Of a stretch of DNA of 64,000 nucleotides, positions 51,901 to 63,400 are shown in pieces. The stretch is from Phytohabitans houttuyneae. Its GTDB lineage: Bacteria > Actinomycetota > Actinomycetes > Mycobacteriales > Micromonosporaceae. Location of the stretch: contig NZ_BLPF01000002.1 in assembly GCF_011764425.1 (NCBI RefSeq), positions 1 to 64,000 on the forward strand, in the 5' to 3' direction. The translations under genes were made by a program, and so were the position numbers. Under the pieces are notes generated by a model that worked only from the letters and a program-made list of their open reading frames with translations, ran no database searches and had not been told where the DNA came from. The stretch's first letter is position 1. Each line of letters begins with the position of its first letter.

Positions 51901-54466
51901 CACCCGCGGCGCCGTCTCCACCCCCGCTACCACCCAACCCACCGCGCCCGGCGTGGCGCCCCCCGACGAGGCGGCACCCGACCCGGCCGCCGCCGCCGTC
52001 TGGGGCCTGGTCCGCAGCGCCCAGCTGGAAAATCCCGGCCGCTTCACCCTGCTCGATCTCACCCCCGACCTCGACGACCTTCCGACCGACGCGGTCTGGC
52101 AGCTGGTCGCCGATGGCGAGACCCAGCTCGCGGTCCGTGGCGACATCGTCTTCACCGCGCGGCTCGTCCCCGACACCACCCCGGGCGTACTCGGCGTCGG
52201 CACGGCCGGCTGGCACGTGGACGCCGGCGCCGCGCACACCGTGGAGGCCGTCCAGGCGGTACCCGGCCCGGACATGTGGCGCCCCCTGGGCGCCGGCGAG
52301 GTGCGGGTGGAGGTGCGCGCCGCGGGGGTGAACTTCCGCGACGCGCTGATCTGTCTCGGGTTGTACCCAGGGGCGGCACCGCTCGTGGGCGGTGAGGGCG
52401 CTGGCGTGGTGCTGGAAGTGGGAGCCGACGCCGGGCAGCTGGCCGTGGGCGATCGCATCTTCGGGGTCTTCGGCGGCGCGTTCGCTCCGGTCGTGGTGGC
52501 CGACGCGCGGACGGTGGTGCCGATGCCGTCGGGTTGGGACTTCGAGGAGGCGGCCGGGGTCCCGGTGGTGTTCCTGACCGCCTGGTACGCGCTGGTGGAG
52601 CTGGCCAAACTACGAGCGGGGGAGTCGGTACTGGTCCACGCCGGCACGGGCGGCGTCGGGATGGCGGCGATCCAGATCGCGCGCCGGCTGGGCGCCGAGG
52701 TCTTCGCGACCGCCTCGCCGGCCAAGCACGGGGTGCTGGCGGAGCTGGGCGTGGACGAGGCGCACCGGGCCTCGTCGCGGGACGCCGGGTTCGAGGACCA
52801 GTTCCGGCGGGTCACAGGCGGTCGTGGTGTGGATGTGGTGCTGGACTGCCTCTCCGGTGACCTGGTAGACGCGTCGTTGCGGTTGGTCGCCGACGGCGGG
52901 CGTTTCCTGGAGATGGGCAAGACCGACGTGCGCGATACCGAGACGGTGGCGGCCGAGTACGCGATTGACTACCGGGCCTTCGACCTGCTGGTGGACGCCG
53001 GTCCGGACCTGATGGGCCGGATGCTGGTTGGCCTGGTGGAGTTGTTCGAGTCCGGTGGGTTGACGTCCCTGCCGGTGTCGGTGTGGCCGTTGAGCCGGTC
53101 GCGTGAGGCGCTGCGGTTCGTGTCCCAGGCCCGGCACATCGGAAAGGTCGTGCTGACGCCACCCCCGGCGCTGGACCCGGGCGGCGTGGTGGTGGTGACC
53201 GGTGGCGGCGGTGTGCTCGGCCGCCTGGTCGCCGAACACGCCGTCACGGTCTGGGGCGTGCCGCGGGTGGTGCTGGCCTCCCGCTCCGGCCCGGACGGCG
53301 AGGGTGCCGCCGAGTTCGCCGACCGGATGGCGCGGGCCGGTGGCCGGGTGGAGTTCGCCCGCCTCGACGTGACGGACCCGGTCGCGGTCCGGGACCTGTT
53401 CGACAGCCTCGGCTCGGTCACCGCCGTGGTCCACGCCGCGGGGGTGTTGGACGACGGGCTCGTCTCGTCCCTGACCCCGGACCGGCTGGAGCGGGTGTGG
53501 GGCCCCAAGGCGGTCGGGTTGGCGAGCCTGCTGGCCGCCACGGAAGGCAGAAGGCTCGGCGCGTTCGTCGTCTTCTCCTCGATCGCCGGTCTGATCGGCT
53601 CGCCCGGGCAGGCGGCGTACGCGGCCGCCAACGCGTACTGCGACGCCCTCATCGCCCGCCGCCCCGGCGCCGTGTCGATCGGCTGGGGGCTGTGGGACAC
53701 CCGTTCCGGCATGACAGCCGACCTCAGCGACGCCGACCTGGCCCGCATGGCCCGCTCGGGCATCCGTCCCATGGACGCCGCACACGGCCTGCGGCTGCTC
53801 GACGCCGCCCTCGCCCACGGCGGCAGGTACCTCGTCGCCGCCGACGTCGCCGCCAACACCGGACCCGACGCCCCGGCACTGCTGCGCGGCCGGGGCGGCG
53901 GCCGCCCGCCCACCTCCCGCATGGTCGCCGCCGGCGCCGCGACGGCGCCCGTCGACTGGACCAGCCGGCTCGCCACCATGAGCATCGAGCAGCGCGAGCG
54001 CGAGCTGCTGGACCTGGTACGCCTCAACGCCGCCACCGTCCTCGGCCACACCGACCCGCGCGCCGTCTCCCCCGAGGCGAGCTTCAAGGAGCTGGGCTTC
54101 GACTCGCTGACCGCCGTCGAGCTGCGCAACCGGCTCAGCACCGCCACCGGCCTGCGCCTGCCCGCCACAGTCGTCTTCGACTATCCCGCCGCCGCCACCC
54201 TCGCCGACCACCTGTACACGCGGCTGGTCCCCGCGACACCGGCGGCGCGGCCACTGGAGCAGCTGGCGTTGCTCGAAGAGAGCCTCGCCGCCACGGCCGC
54301 CGACCCCGCGCAGGCCGCCGAGCTGGCCGAACGGCTGGAGGCCATCCTGTCCGGCATGCGGGCCGCGGCCCGTCCCGGCGAGCCCGAGTCGGCCGCTGAC
54401 CGGCTCCGCGACGCGAGCGCGGACCAGGTCCTCACCTTCATCGAAAACGAACTCGGCGTGTCCTGA
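42989..54466 (+). CDS. modular type I PKS gene B: modules 3 and 4
   Basis: 3825 residues, uninterrupted. ATG 42989 was chosen over the in-frame GTG at 42968 because GGGGGAGG lies eight bases upstream. It begins with an N-terminal docking coil ('[22 protein letters not shown]') that should pair with the C-terminal end of gene A, 17 bases upstream. Domains: KS-AT-DH-KR-ACP and KS-AT-DH-ER-KR-ACP, then a C-terminal docking segment with '[12 protein letters not shown]' and the final '[14 protein letters not shown]'. It extends the chain by a methylmalonate (enoyl) and a malonate (fully reduced) unit, then hands on to gene C, which starts 26 bases later. All catalytic motifs appear intact. Long segments are nearly identical to parts of genes A and C. 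Confidence 0.95.
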   Translation: MSSHGQASTEQKLRTYLKRVTADLQDTRQRLDEAQARQFEPVAVVGMACRYPGEVRSPEDLWELVATGRDAIGAFPQGRGWDLADLFDDDPDRAGTSYAREGGFVHDADLFDAEFFGISPREARAMDPQQRLLLEVSWELLERAGIDPAVLRGTQTGVYVGTAFPGFGTPHIERSVEGYLLTGNTPSVLSGRVAFTLGLEGPAVTIDTACSSSLVAIHLAMQALRQGECTRAVAGGVTVMTTPNLFTEFSRQRGLAPDGRCKPFSDAADGTAFAEGVGLVLLERLADAQRNGRRILAVLRGSAVNQDGASNGLTAPNGPSQRRVIRQALNNAGLGVTDVDAVEAHGTGTTLGDPIEAQALLATYGQGRLPDRPLWLGSVKSNIGHTQAAAGVAGVIKMVMAMRHGVLPASLHLQEPSRHVDWSAGAIQLLTEPTPWPRGDRPRRAAVSSFGISGTNAHLVVEEAVAATPEPTPAPEQSAVLPWVLSGRDEAALHARAAQLAGWAADRDPVQVGWSLATTRAHLEHRAVVVGTDREELLAGLDSLAAPGRVVAGELGPVLVFPGQGSQWLGMGVELLDQSPVFAARMVECERALSSYVDWSLVEVLRSGERLDRVDVVQPVLWAVMVSLAEVWRSYGVTPAAVVGHSQGEIAAACVAGALSLDDGARVVALRSRALRALAGSGAMASLAVPAGEVPSWLDGNPDVTVAAVNGPVSTVVSGPPEQVAAVVAACEAAGQRARLIDVDYASHGPQVEQLHGQLTAELAGVAPTTSSVAFYSSVTAGRIDTSGLDGAYWYTNLRQPVRFGQAVDALLAAGHRVFIEASPHPVLAVAVGESVERAGVDAAVVPTLRRDQGDLRQLTRAAGDAYTAGVPIDWRHWYPSDPTPTVVDLPTYPFQHQRYWLATAGGVTAPAGGFQPVGLPDGGLVLTGLVAAAGGWLAEHVVGGTPIVPGAAQVEWALRAGDEVGCPELEELTLRVPLALPASGVLRVQVVAGPAGATQRRDVRVWSKPEGSTADWVCHAEGTLAPEAGLPATTPATAWPPAGARPIDLDGFYDRLAAGGYGYGPAFRGLRAAWWDGTDLVAEVTLPEAAGPVDGYVIHPALLDAVLHPALLSLDTGDGQLWLPFAWSGVSLSAAGATAVRVRLTRTGTQELAVTVTDPEGVPVLTVGSLALRPARTDHLHAAGPARGALYTVDWLPHPGADSGTADTTHTTVGRHGDHPDLAALTSQIAGGAPAPALVVAHVESGTADPMVAVDRALRLVQDFLGESILDGSRLLLVTTRAVATADGEPVDPAAAAVWGLVRSAQLEHPDRLLILDLDTPDATPPGAALLASAEPQAALRGDRLLIPRLARAAAPAAPASAPEPHGTVLITGGTGTLGGQVAEHLATTWGVRHLVLVSRRGPDAPGATELAEHLTALGAHARIVAADAADPGAMAALVASIDPEQPLTGVVHAAGVLDDAVLTAQDRERLAIPWRAKAAAAAVLHEVTAGHPLRLFLMFSSASGILGSPGQANYAAANAYVDGLVAARRAAGRPGTSIAWGLWERATGMTGRMGHADRARLSGLGLRGLDDSRGLALLDEAATRPGGVLLAADLDPAGADAAPPILARLLGRRRRRTAAAGDGGGGLRARLAGLDEAGRLRVVDEVVRGVVAAVLGFGAVGSVGGGLSFRDLGFDSLLAVELRNRLGALTGLRLPSTVAFDYPSPAVLARFLLAELMGEPAPAMGSGPSVSVAAGDPVVVVGVACRFPGGVSSAEELWSLVASGRDAVGAFPSGRGWDLAALFEGDGAGAAPSVAREGGFLHEADRFDAGFFGMSPREALATDPQQRLLLEVAWELFEGAGVDPGSLRGSSTGVYAGVMYHDYAAGVAGRGGTEGYSLLASAGSVVSGRVAYAFGLEGPAVSVDTACSSSLVAVHLAAQALRQGECSMALAGGVTVMATPEVFTEFSRQGGLARDGRCKPFAAAADGTGWGEGVGLLLLERLSDARRHGRRVLAVVRGSAVNQDGASNGLTAPNGPSQQRVIRRALANAGLTAADVDVVEAHGTGTTLGDPIEAQAIIATYGQDRPADRPLWLGSVKSNIGHTQAAAGAAGLIKMIMAMRHQQLPVTLHVDAPSPHVDWEAGNVQLLTRARPWPPEPTPRRAGISSFGASGTNAHIIIEEPPHTPPERFTPYHGIVPLVVSARTPAALRARAADLAALSRDGQEPDEAAVGWALATTRATFAHRAVVLGGLEAMTALAAGDPHPRLVHGEPGQGGPSVWMFSGQGAQRAGMGQELYQRFPVFAAAYDEVCALLDPLLPQPLRSVGPAMLDHTTWAQTSLFALQVALARLLGDLGLTPDAVIGHSIGEVAAAHVAGVLSLADASRLVAARATLMGSLPAGGAMAAIHATPDELGDLDGLAIAALNTPGATVVSGPADAVARQVSRWRDAGRKTRELSVSHAFHSAAMEPILDDFRAAIADLDFQAPRLPLISNLTGEPVESTDAGYWTAHIRQPVLFHPGVLHAQRTLRPASWVEVGPGSTLAAAVSQSVDAPVTTATLPGALGEAEGLATALARLYVAGTAVDWARWFPGPQPAVALPTYPFQGESYWLTATPGPRDVGAAGLDAVDHPVLPAAVFLPDGGLLLTGRLPGGRDESLGDHTMNGTALVPGAALAEWAVRAGDEVGCPRVDELTLTAPLAVPATGALKVQVAVDPPGDDGRRTVRIYSRPDGPATGWVRHAEGTLAPAGPAPASADGAWPPAGAEPIGVDDFYERAAAGGYGYGPAFQGLRAAWRDGTDLVADVALPEAAGDPAGFGIHPALLDAALHPLLLTRDPHDAEVRLPFAFTGLALWASGARAVRVRLTPTGDDTVRVTVTDPGGAPVLTIDSLAARAVSTVAPDPASGLYTVEWRPVATTPGARRVERAVLGADHPDLDALVAAIEAGTPAPPYALAALTGTTAGGLALAVDALSLVQRWLTEPALTATTLVIATRGAVSTPATTQPTAPGVAPPDEAAPDPAAAAVWGLVRSAQLENPGRFTLLDLTPDLDDLPTDAVWQLVADGETQLAVRGDIVFTARLVPDTTPGVLGVGTAGWHVDAGAAHTVEAVQAVPGPDMWRPLGAGEVRVEVRAAGVNFRDALICLGLYPGAAPLVGGEGAGVVLEVGADAGQLAVGDRIFGVFGGAFAPVVVADARTVVPMPSGWDFEEAAGVPVVFLTAWYALVELAKLRAGESVLVHAGTGGVGMAAIQIARRLGAEVFATASPAKHGVLAELGVDEAHRASSRDAGFEDQFRRVTGGRGVDVVLDCLSGDLVDASLRLVADGGRFLEMGKTDVRDTETVAAEYAIDYRAFDLLVDAGPDLMGRMLVGLVELFESGGLTSLPVSVWPLSRSREALRFVSQARHIGKVVLTPPPALDPGGVVVVTGGGGVLGRLVAEHAVTVWGVPRVVLASRSGPDGEGAAEFADRMARAGGRVEFARLDVTDPVAVRDLFDSLGSVTAVVHAAGVLDDGLVSSLTPDRLERVWGPKAVGLASLLAATEGRRLGAFVVFSSIAGLIGSPGQAAYAAANAYCDALIARRPGAVSIGWGLWDTRSGMTADLSDADLARMARSGIRPMDAAHGLRLLDAALAHGGRYLVAADVAANTGPDAPALLRGRGGGRPPTSRMVAAGAATAPVDWTSRLATMSIEQRERELLDLVRLNAATVLGHTDPRAVSPEASFKELGFDSLTAVELRNRLSTATGLRLPATVVFDYPAAATLADHLYTRLVPATPAARPLEQLALLEESLAATAADPAQAAELAERLEAILSGMRAAARPGEPESAADRLRDASADQVLTFIENELGVS
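43109..48150 (+). other. module 3: KS-AT(methylmalonyl)-DH-KR-ACP
   Basis: KS 'DTACSSS'. AT 'GHSQGE', 'RVDVVQ' and 'VDYASH' (methylmalonyl). DH '[10 protein letters not shown]' and 'HPALLDA'; its N-terminal edge is shorter than in the other DHs, starting '[10 protein letters not shown]'. KR about 47080-47650 with 'VLDD'. ACP 'LGFDSL'. The product should be an alpha-methyl trans-enoyl unit. Confidence 0.9.
48200..54230 (+). other. module 4: KS-AT(malonyl)-DH-ER-KR-ACP
   Basis: KS 'DTACSSS'. AT 'GHSIGE' and 'HAFH' (malonyl). DH '[10 protein letters not shown]' and 'HPALLDA'. ER about 52230-53160, with 'LGLYPG' and '[11 protein letters not shown]'. KR with 'VLDD'. ACP 'LGFDSL'. It should add a fully reduced, unbranched two-carbon unit. 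Confidence 0.9.
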
Positions 54467-54492
54467 CATCCCACATCCCCGGGAGCCCGCAC

Positions 54493-57400
54493 ATGGTGAG
54501 CGAAGAGAAGCTGGTCGACTACCTCAAGCGGGTGGCCGCCGACCTGCATGACACCCGGCAACGACTCCACGAGGTCGAGGGTCGCCAACACGAGCCGGTC
54601 GCGGTGGTGGGGATGGCCTGCCGGTACCCGGGTGGTGTGCGGTCACCGGAAGACCTGTGGGAGCTCGTGGCCGCCGGTCGCGATGCCGTCGGCGGGTTTC
54701 CCACCGGCCGGGGCTGGGACCTCACCGGCCTGTTCCACGACGACCCCGACCATCCCGGCACCAGCTACGCCCGCGAAGGTGGGTTCCTGCACGACGCCGA
54801 TCTGTTCGACGCGGAGTTCTTCGGCATCAGCCCTCGCGAGGCGTGGGCGATGGACCCGCAGCAGCGGCTCTCGCTCGAGGTCTCCTGGGAGCTGCTGGAA
54901 CGCGCCGGGATCGACCCCGCCGGGCTCAAAGGCAGCCAGACCGGCGTCTACGTCGGCACCGCCCTCACCGGCTACGTCTCCCAACCCAACCCGCTACCCG
55001 AAGCCGCCGAAGGCTACCTCGGCACCGGCAACGCCCCCAGCGTCATCTCCGGCCGGGTCGCCTACGCGTTCGGGCTCGAAGGCCCCACCATGACGGTGGA
55101 CACCGCCTGCTCCTCCTCACTTGTCGCCGTCCACCTGGCGATGCAGGCGCTGCGGCAGGGCGAATGCAAGCTCGCCATCGCCGGCGGCGTCACGGTCATG
55201 ACCAACCCCAACATGTTCACCGAGTTCTCCCGCCAGCGCGGCCTCGCCCGTGACGGCCGCTGCAAAGCCTTCGCGGCCGCCGCCGACGGCACCGGCTGGG
55301 GCGAGGGCGTCGGCCTCATCCTCCTCGAACGCCTCGCCGACGCCCAGCGCAACGGCCGCCGGATCCTGGCCGTGCTGCGCGGGTCGGCGGTCAACCAGGA
55401 CGGTGCCTCCAACGGCCTTACCGCACCCAACGGCCCTCCCAGCGCCGCGTCATCCGCCAGGCGCTGGCCAACGCCCGCCTCACCCCTCCGACGTGGACGT
55501 GGTCGAGGCCCACGGCACCGGCACCACGCTGGGCGACCCGATCGAGGCGCAGGCGATCATCGCCACGTATGGGCAGGGCCGGTCGGACGACCGTCCACTG
55601 TGGCTCGGCTCGGTCAAGTCGAACATCGGTCACACCCAAGGCGCCGCCGGCGTCGCCGGGATCATCAAGATCGCCATGGCGATGCGGCACGGCGAGCTGC
55701 CCGCCACCCTCCACGTCGACGCGCCCACGCCACACGTCGACTGGGAGGCCGGCGGCACGCGCCTTCTCACCGAACCCCAGCCGTGGAAAGTCAACGGCAA
55801 GCCCCGCCGCGCCGGCATCTCCTCCTTCGGCGCCTCCGGCACCAACGCCCACGTGGTGATCGAGGAAGCCCCGGAGGCGGAGGAGGCCGCCGTCCCCGCA
55901 CCCTACGACGGCGCCGTGCTGCCCTGGATCCTGTCCGGACGCAGCGAGGTGGCGGTGCGGGCGCAGGCAGCCAGCCTGGCCGCCGCCGTCGAGGACTCCG
56001 ACCCGCTGTCAGTCGGCTGGTCGCTGCTGACCAGCCGATCCACTCTGGACTGGCGAGCCGTGGTGGTCGGCGCCGGCCGCGAGGAGCTGCTGGCCGGGCT
56101 CGACTCCGTGGTGGTGCCGGGCCGGGTCGTGGCCGGTGACCGGGGTCCGGTGCTGGTGTTTCCGGGTCAGGGTTCGCAGTGGCTGGGTATGGGTGTGGAG
56201 CTGTTGGACCAGTCGCCGGTGTTCGCGGCGCGGATGGTCGAGTGCGGGCGGGCGCTGTCTTCCTATGTGGACTGGTCGCTGGTCGAGGTGTTGCGTGGCG
56301 GCGAGCGGCTGGATCGGGTGGACGTGGTGCAGCCGGTGTTGTGGGCGGTGATGGTGTCTTTGGCGGAGGTGTGGCGTTCGTACGGGGTGACGCCGGCTGC
56401 GGTGGTGGGGCATTCGCAGGGGAGATCGCGGCGGCGTGTGTGGCCGGTGCGTTGTCCCTGGATGACGGGGCGCGGGTGGTGGCGTTGCGGAGTCGGGCGT
56501 TGCGGGCGCTTGCGGGTAGTGGGGCGATGGCGTCGCTGGCGGTTCCGGAGGCGGAAGCCGCTCGGCTGCTGGCCGACTTTCCCGAGGTGGGTGTGGCGGC
56601 GGTGAACGGGCCGGTGTCCACTGTGGTGTCCGGTCCGCCGGAGCAGGTGGCGGCGGTGGTGGCTGCGGTCGAGGGGGCGGGGGAGCGGGCGCGGCTGATT
56701 GATGTGGACTACGCCTCGCATGGTCCTGGGGTGGAGGCGGTGCGTGAGGAGTTGCTGGCCGGTCTCGGCCAGCTCCGCCCGGGCACGGCCGATACGGTGT
56801 TTTACTCGACGGTCATGGCTGGACGGATCGACACCGGTGGTCTGGACGGCGGCTACTGGTACACCAACCTGCGCCAGCCGGTCCGGTTCGCCGACACCGT
56901 CACCGCCCTGCTGGCCGACGGTCATCGGGTCTTCATCGAGTGCAGCCCGCATCCGGTCCTGTTGCCCAGTGTCCAGGAAGCGGACGAGCAGGCCGTCGCC
57001 GTGCCGACGCTTCGCCGTGACCAGGGTGACCTGCGGCAGCTGACCCGCGCTGCCGGCGACGCGTACACCGCCGGTGTCCCCATCGACTGGCGGCGCTGGT
57101 ATCCCAGCGACCCCACCCCGGCCGTCGTCGACCTGCCCACCTACCCCTTCCAACACCAGCGCTACTGGCTCTCCCCGGAGGCGGGCCCCGGCAACGTCGC
57201 CGCCGCCGGACTCAACCCCACCGGCCATCCCATCCTCGCCGCCGGCATGCGCCTGCCCGACGGCGGCCTTGTGCTCACCGGCGCGCTCAGTGCCGACGGC
57301 GACGGCTGGCTCGCCGACCACACCGTCTCCGGCCAACAGCTGCTCCCCGGCGCCGCCTTCGTCGAATGGGCCACCCGAGCCGGGGACGACGCGGGCTGCC

Positions 57401-60400
57401 CGACTGTCGAGGAGCTGACCCTGCAGGCGCCGCTCGCGGTGCCCACCACCGGCAGGGTCCGCGTCCAGGTCGCCGTCAGCGCCCCCGACGGCACCGGCCG
57501 GCGCGGCGTGCGGATCTACTCCTCCGCCGACCCCGGAGGCGTGGAGTGGACCCGCCACGCCGAGGGCACCCTCAGCGCCGCGCGGCCGGCCGCCGACGCC
57601 GGTGAACAGGTGTGGCCGCCGGCCGGTGCCGAGCCGCTTGACCTGACCGGCTGCTACGAGCGTGCCGCCGAGGCCGGCTACGGCTACGGCCCGGCCTTCC
57701 AGGGCCTGCGTGCCGCCTGGCGCGACGGCACCGACATTGTCGCCGAGGTCAGCCTCCCCGAAGCGGCCGGAGACACCGACGGGTACGGCATCCACCCCGC
57801 CCTCCTCGACGCCGTACTGCACCCCACCCTGCTCGCGCATTCCTCCGGCGAGCTGCGGCTGCCGTTCTCCTGGAACGGCGTGACGCTCCTCGCCTCCGGT
57901 GCGACCGAGGTCCGGGTACGGCTCACCGCCAGCGGCCCCGACACCCTGCGGGTCCGCGTCGCGGACGCCACCGGGCAGCCGGTACTCGTCGTCGCCGACC
58001 TCGCGACCCGACCCGCCACCGCCGCCCAGATGCGCGCAGCCGCGGCCCGCGTCGACGGCCTCTACCACCTGCGCTGGGAGCCGCACCCCACCGCCGTGTC
58101 CACCGCCGGCGACGACTGGCCCACCGTCGCCGGTCCCGCCGACGTGGCCACCCTGGCACCGCCCGCGTCCGGCGTCGCGCTCGCCTACCCGACCCCGGCC
58201 GGGGCCGCGCCGGCCGAACCTGACGCGCGTACCGCCACCGACCGCGCCCTCGCGCTCATCCAGGCCTGGCTCGCCCGGCCGGAACTGGCCGACACCCGGC
58301 TCACCTTCGTCACCCACGGCGCGCCGGACGGTGACCTCGCCGCCGCCGCGGTCTGGGGACTCGTGCGCAGCGCCCAGGCCGAGCACCCCGGCCGCTTCAC
58401 GCTGCTGGACCTCGAAACCGGCACCGGTGAGCACGGCGTACCGGACGTCGCGCGAGCCGCTGTCGCGGAGGGTGAGCCGCAGCTGGCGGTCCGCGCCGGC
58501 CAGCTCCTCGTGCCGCGCCTGGCCCGCAGCACCACCGCCGACTCCGGCGCGGAGGCACAGCCGGTGGACCTCCGGACCGGGACCGTTCTCGTCACCGGCG
58601 GCACCGGCACGCTCGGCGCCCTCGTGGCCGAGCATCTGGTCCGCGAGTACGGCGTCAGTGACCTGATCCTCGCCTCCCGCCGGGGCGAGGCGGCACCCGG
58701 AGCGGCGACGCTGCGCGAGCACCTGACCGCCCTGGGAGCCAGGACCCGGATCGTCCGCCTCGACGTCACCGACCCGCGCGAGCTGCGCGACCTGCTCGCC
58801 CAGGTGCCCGCCGACGCGCCACTGGCCGGCGTCGTACACACCGCTGGCGCCCTTGACGACGGGCTGGTCGACGCGTGGGACCGGGAACGGCTGGACCGGG
58901 TGTGGGCGGCGAAGGCGACCGGCGCGTGGCACCTGCACGAGCTCACCCGGGAGCTGCCGCTCGCCCTCTTCCTGCTCTTCTCCTCGGCCACCGGCACCGT
59001 CGGCGGCGCCGGACAGGCTGGGTACGCCGCCGCGAACGCCTTCCTGGACGCCCTGGCCACCCGCCGCCGCGCCGCCGGACTTCCGGCCACCTCCCTCGCC
59101 TGGGGACTGTGGGCCCAGGCCAGCGAGATGACGAGCCACCTCGGCGAGCGCGACCTGGCCCGGCTCCGCGCGCTCGGCATGCGCCCGCTCGCCACCACCC
59201 ACGCGCTCGCCCTCATGGACGCGGCGCTGCGTACCGCCCATCCGGTCCTCGTCGGTGTCGACCTCGACCCGGCCGCCCTCACCACCGGTGACGCGCTGCC
59301 CGCCGTGCTGCGTGGCATGGCCCGCCCCACCCGCCGCACCGCGGCGTCCGGAGATGACGGCAACGCCTTGCGGGCGCGGCTGGCGGGCCTGGACGAGGCT
59401 GGCCGGCACGCCGCGGTGCTGGAGCTCGTGCGTGGCGTGGTGGCCGGGGTCCTGGGGTTCGGGTCGGCTGCTTCGGTGGTCGGGGGGTTGAGCTTCAAGG
59501 AGTTGGGGTTCGACTCGCTGCTGGCGGTCGAGCTGCGAAACCGTCTCGGCGCGTTGACGGGTCTGCGGTTGCCGGCGACGGCCGCGTTCGACTATCCGAG
59601 TCCCGTCGCGCTGGCCCGGTTTCTGCTGGACATGCTGATGGGCGCGTCCCGGCCGGACTCCTCGCTCCGGCAGCCGTCGATAGTGGACGGCGACCCCGTC
59701 GTGGTGGTCGGGGTGGCGTGCCGGTACCCGGGTGGGATCGGGTCGGCGGAGGACCTGTGGGATCTGGTGGCGGCCGGTGGGGACGCGGTGGGGAGCTTCC
59801 CGCTGGGCCGGGGCTGGGATCTGGCGGGCCTGTTCGACGACGATCCTGATCGTGCGGGAACCAGTTACGCGCGTGCGGGCGGGTTCCTCGCGGACGCGGA
59901 CAGGTTCGACGCGGGGTTCTTCGGGATGAGCCCGAGGGAGGCGCTGGCGACGGATCCGCAGCAGCGTCTTCTGCTCGAGGTGTCGTGGGAGTTGTTCGAG
60001 AGGGCGGGTATCGATCCAGGTTCGTTGCGAGGGTCGTCGACGGGCGTCTACGCGGGCGTGATGTACCACGACTACGCGGTGGGGATGGCCGGTCGTGGTG
60101 AGGTCGAGGGCTATTCGTTGTTGGCCGGTGCGGGCAGTGTGGTGTCGGGGCGGGTCGCGTACTCATTCGGCCTGGAGGGGCCCGCGGTAAGTGTGGATAC
60201 CGCGTGTTCGTCGTCGTTGGTGGCGGTGCATCTCGCGGCGCAGGCGTTGCGGCAGGGTGAGTGTTCGCTGGCGGTCGCCGGTGGTGTGACGGTGATGGCC
60301 ACGCCGGAGGTCTTCACCGAGTTCTCGCGCCAGCGCGGCCTGGCGAAGGACGGGCGGTGCAAGCCGTTCGCGGCGGCCGCCGACGGCACCGGCTGGGGTG

Positions 60401-63400
60401 AGGGTGTCGGCCTGCTGCTGCTGGAGCGGATGTCCGACGCGCGCCGTAACGGCCACCGGATCCTGGCGGTGCTGCGCGGCTCGGCGGTCAACCAGGACGG
60501 CGCCTCCAACGGCCTGACCGCCCCGAACGGGCCGTCCCAGCAGCGAGTGATCCGGCAGGCCCTCGCCAACGCAGGCCTGCGGCCGGGCGACGTCGACGTG
60601 GTCGAAGCGCACGGGACCGGTACAACGCTGGGTGACCCGATCGAGGCACAGGCGATCATCGCCACCTATGGGCAGGAGGAGCGACCGGACGGCGAGCCGC
60701 TGTGGCTCGGCTCGGTGAAGTCGAACATCGGCCACACCCAGGCCGCGGCGGGCGCGGCCGGGCTGATCAAGATGATGATGGCGATGCGGCACCACGAGCT
60801 GCCGGTCACGTTGCATGTGGACGCGCCGACGCCGCATGTGGACTGGGATGCCGGCAACGTCCGGCTGCTCACCCAATCCCGGCCCTGGCCAGCCGGAGAC
60901 AGGCCCCGCCGGGCGGGGATCTCCTCGTTCGGGGCCTCCGGCACCAACGCACACGTCATCCTCGAAGAACCGCCGCCCCTGCCGGCCGTACCCGCGCCCC
61001 CGCGGGACCAGCCGACCGTACTGCCGTGGATCCTGTCCGCGCGCGACGAAAACGCCTTGCGCGCCCAGGCCGCGCGACTCGCCGACTGGGCGGCCGACCG
61101 CGATCCGGTGGAGGTGGGCTGGTCGCTGGCGACCACCCGAGCCGCCCTGGAGCACCGCGCAGTGGTGGTGGGCGGCAGCCGGGAGGAGCTGCTGTCCGGA
61201 CTGGGCTCGCTGCAGTCGGGCAGGCCCGGGTCGCTCGGTCCGGGTCCGGTTTTCGTCTTCCCGGGTCAGGGTTCGCAGTGGCTGGGTATGGGTGTGGAGC
61301 TGTTGGACCAGTCGCCGGTGTTCGCGGCGCGGATGGTCGAGTGCGGGCGGGCGCTGTCTTCCTATGTGGACTGGTCGCTGGTCGAGGTGTTGCGTGGCGG
61401 CGAGCGGCTGGATCGGGTGGACGTGGTGCAGCCGGTGTTGTGGGCGGTGATGGTGTCTTTGGCGGAGGTGTGGCGTTCGTACGGGGTGACGCCGGCTGCG
61501 GTGGTGGGGCATTCGCAGGGGGAGATCGCGGCGGCGTGTGTGGCCGGTGCGTTGTCCCTGGATGACGGGGCGCGGGTGGTGGCGTTGCGGAGTCGGGCGT
61601 TGCGGGCGCTTGCGGGTAGTGGGGCGATGGCGTCGCTGGCGGTTCCGGAGGCGGAAGCCGCTCGGCTGCTGGCCGACTTTCCCGAGGTGGGTGTGGCGGC
61701 GGTGAACGGGCCGGTGTCCACTGTGGTGTCCGGTCCGCCGGAGCAGGTGGCGGCGGTGGTGGCTGCGGTCGAGGGGGCGGGGGAGCGGGCGCGGCTGATT
61801 GATGTGGACTACGCCTCGCATGGTCCTGGGGTGGAGGCGGTGCGTGAGGAGTTGCTGGCCGGTCTCGGCCAGCTCCGCCCGGGCACGGCCGATACGGTGT
61901 TTTACTCGACGGTCATGGCTGGACGGATCGACACCGGTGGTCTGGACGGCGGCTACTGGTACACCAACCTGCGCCAGCCGGTCCGGTTCGCCGACACCGT
62001 CACCGCCCTGCTGGCCGACGGTCATCGGGTCTTCATCGAGTGCAGCCCGCATCCGGTCCTGTTGCCCAGTGTCCAGGAAGCGGACGAGCAGGCCGTCGCC
62101 GTGCCGACGCTTCGCCGTGACCAGGGTGACCTGCGGCAGCTGACCCGTGCTGCCGGCGACGCGTACACCGCCGGTGTCCCCATCGACTGGCGGCGCTGGT
62201 ATCCCAGCGACCCCACCCCGGCCGTCGTCGACCTGCCCACCTACCCCTTCCAACACCAGCGCTACTGGCTCGCGGCCACCGCCAGGAGCGGCGACGTTTC
62301 CGCCGCCGGTCTCGACGCACTCGGCCACCCCGTCCTCGCCGCCGGCGCCTCACTGCCCGACGGCGGCATCCTGCTCACCGGGCGAATCTCGCTCGCCAGC
62401 GCCGGCTGGCTCACCGACCACACCGTCGGCGGCGTCGTGCTCGTGCCGGGCGCCGCACTCGCCGAGTGGGCGGTACGCGCCGGTGACGAGGCCGGCTGCC
62501 CCCTCGTCGAGGAGCTCACCCTGCGCACCCCGCTCATCGTGCCCGCCACCGGGGCGCTGAAGATCCAGGTAGCGGTCGACCCACCCGGCGACGACGGCCG
62601 GCGCGCCATCCGGATCCACTCCCGCCCCGACGAGGCCGGCGCGGGATGGACCAGCCACGCCGAGGGCACGCTCGCCCCTGCGCCGACTGCCGTCGACGCC
62701 CCCGCCGAAGGGATCTGGCCGCCGGCCGGTGCCGAGCCGCTTGACCTGACCGGCTGCTACGAGCGTGCCGCCGAGGCCGGCTACGGCTACGGCCCGGCCT
62801 TCCAGGGCCTGCGTGCCGCCTGGCGCGACGGCACCGACATTGTCGCCGAGGTCAGCCTCCCCGAAGCGGCCGGAGACACCGACGGGTACGGCATCCACCC
62901 CGCCCTCCTCGACGCCGTACTGCACCCGGCTCTGCTCCTGCACACCGGCGCCGCCCCGCGGCTCAGGCTCCCGTTCTCCTGGAACGGGTTGGCCCTACTC
63001 GCCTCCGGCGCCCGCGGCGTACGGGTGCGCCTGGCGGTCAGCGGCGAGGACACGCTCCGGCTGATCGTGACGGACCCCGCCGGCGCCCCCGTGCTGAGCG
63101 TCGACGCGCTCGTCACCCGGCCCACCACTGTGGAGCGGCTGCGGGCCGCGACGGCACGCCAGGACGCGGTGCCGGGACTGTTCACACTCGACTGGGTGCC
63201 GCTGGCCGCCGATCCCGCCGCCACGCCAGGCACCTGGGCGGCCTTGCGCGGTGCACCCGCCGCGTGGGGCCTGCCGGTCGTCGACGACCTGGACGCCGTC
63301 GCGGCCGCCGCGGTACCGGACGTCCTGCTGCTCGACCTGACCGCACCGCCCGGCCCGGACCCCTCCGGCCGCGCACTAGCCACAGTGGAGTCCACGCTCG

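Larger units (their letters stand above)
54595..59640 (+). other. module 5: KS-AT(methylmalonyl)-DH-KR-ACP
   Basis: KS Cys in 'DTACSSS' (two frameshifts in its second half). AT with 'RVDVVQ', 'GHSQGE' (frameshift here) and 'VDYASH' (methylmalonyl). DH '[10 protein letters not shown]' and 'HPALLDA'. KR about 58580-59120, 'TGGTGTLG' and 'ALDD' (B-type). ACP 'LGFDSL'. It should give an alpha-methyl enoyl unit. Confidence 0.87.

Noticed and set aside
56263-60069. 1268-residue minus-strand frame opposite module 5
   Set aside because: His/Arg/Gln-rich shadow of codon-biased PKS sequence; no motif.
56162-62271. Mobile element bounded by the AT repeats
   Set aside because: The repeats are coding AT domains in frame, with no transposase, inverted ends or target duplications.
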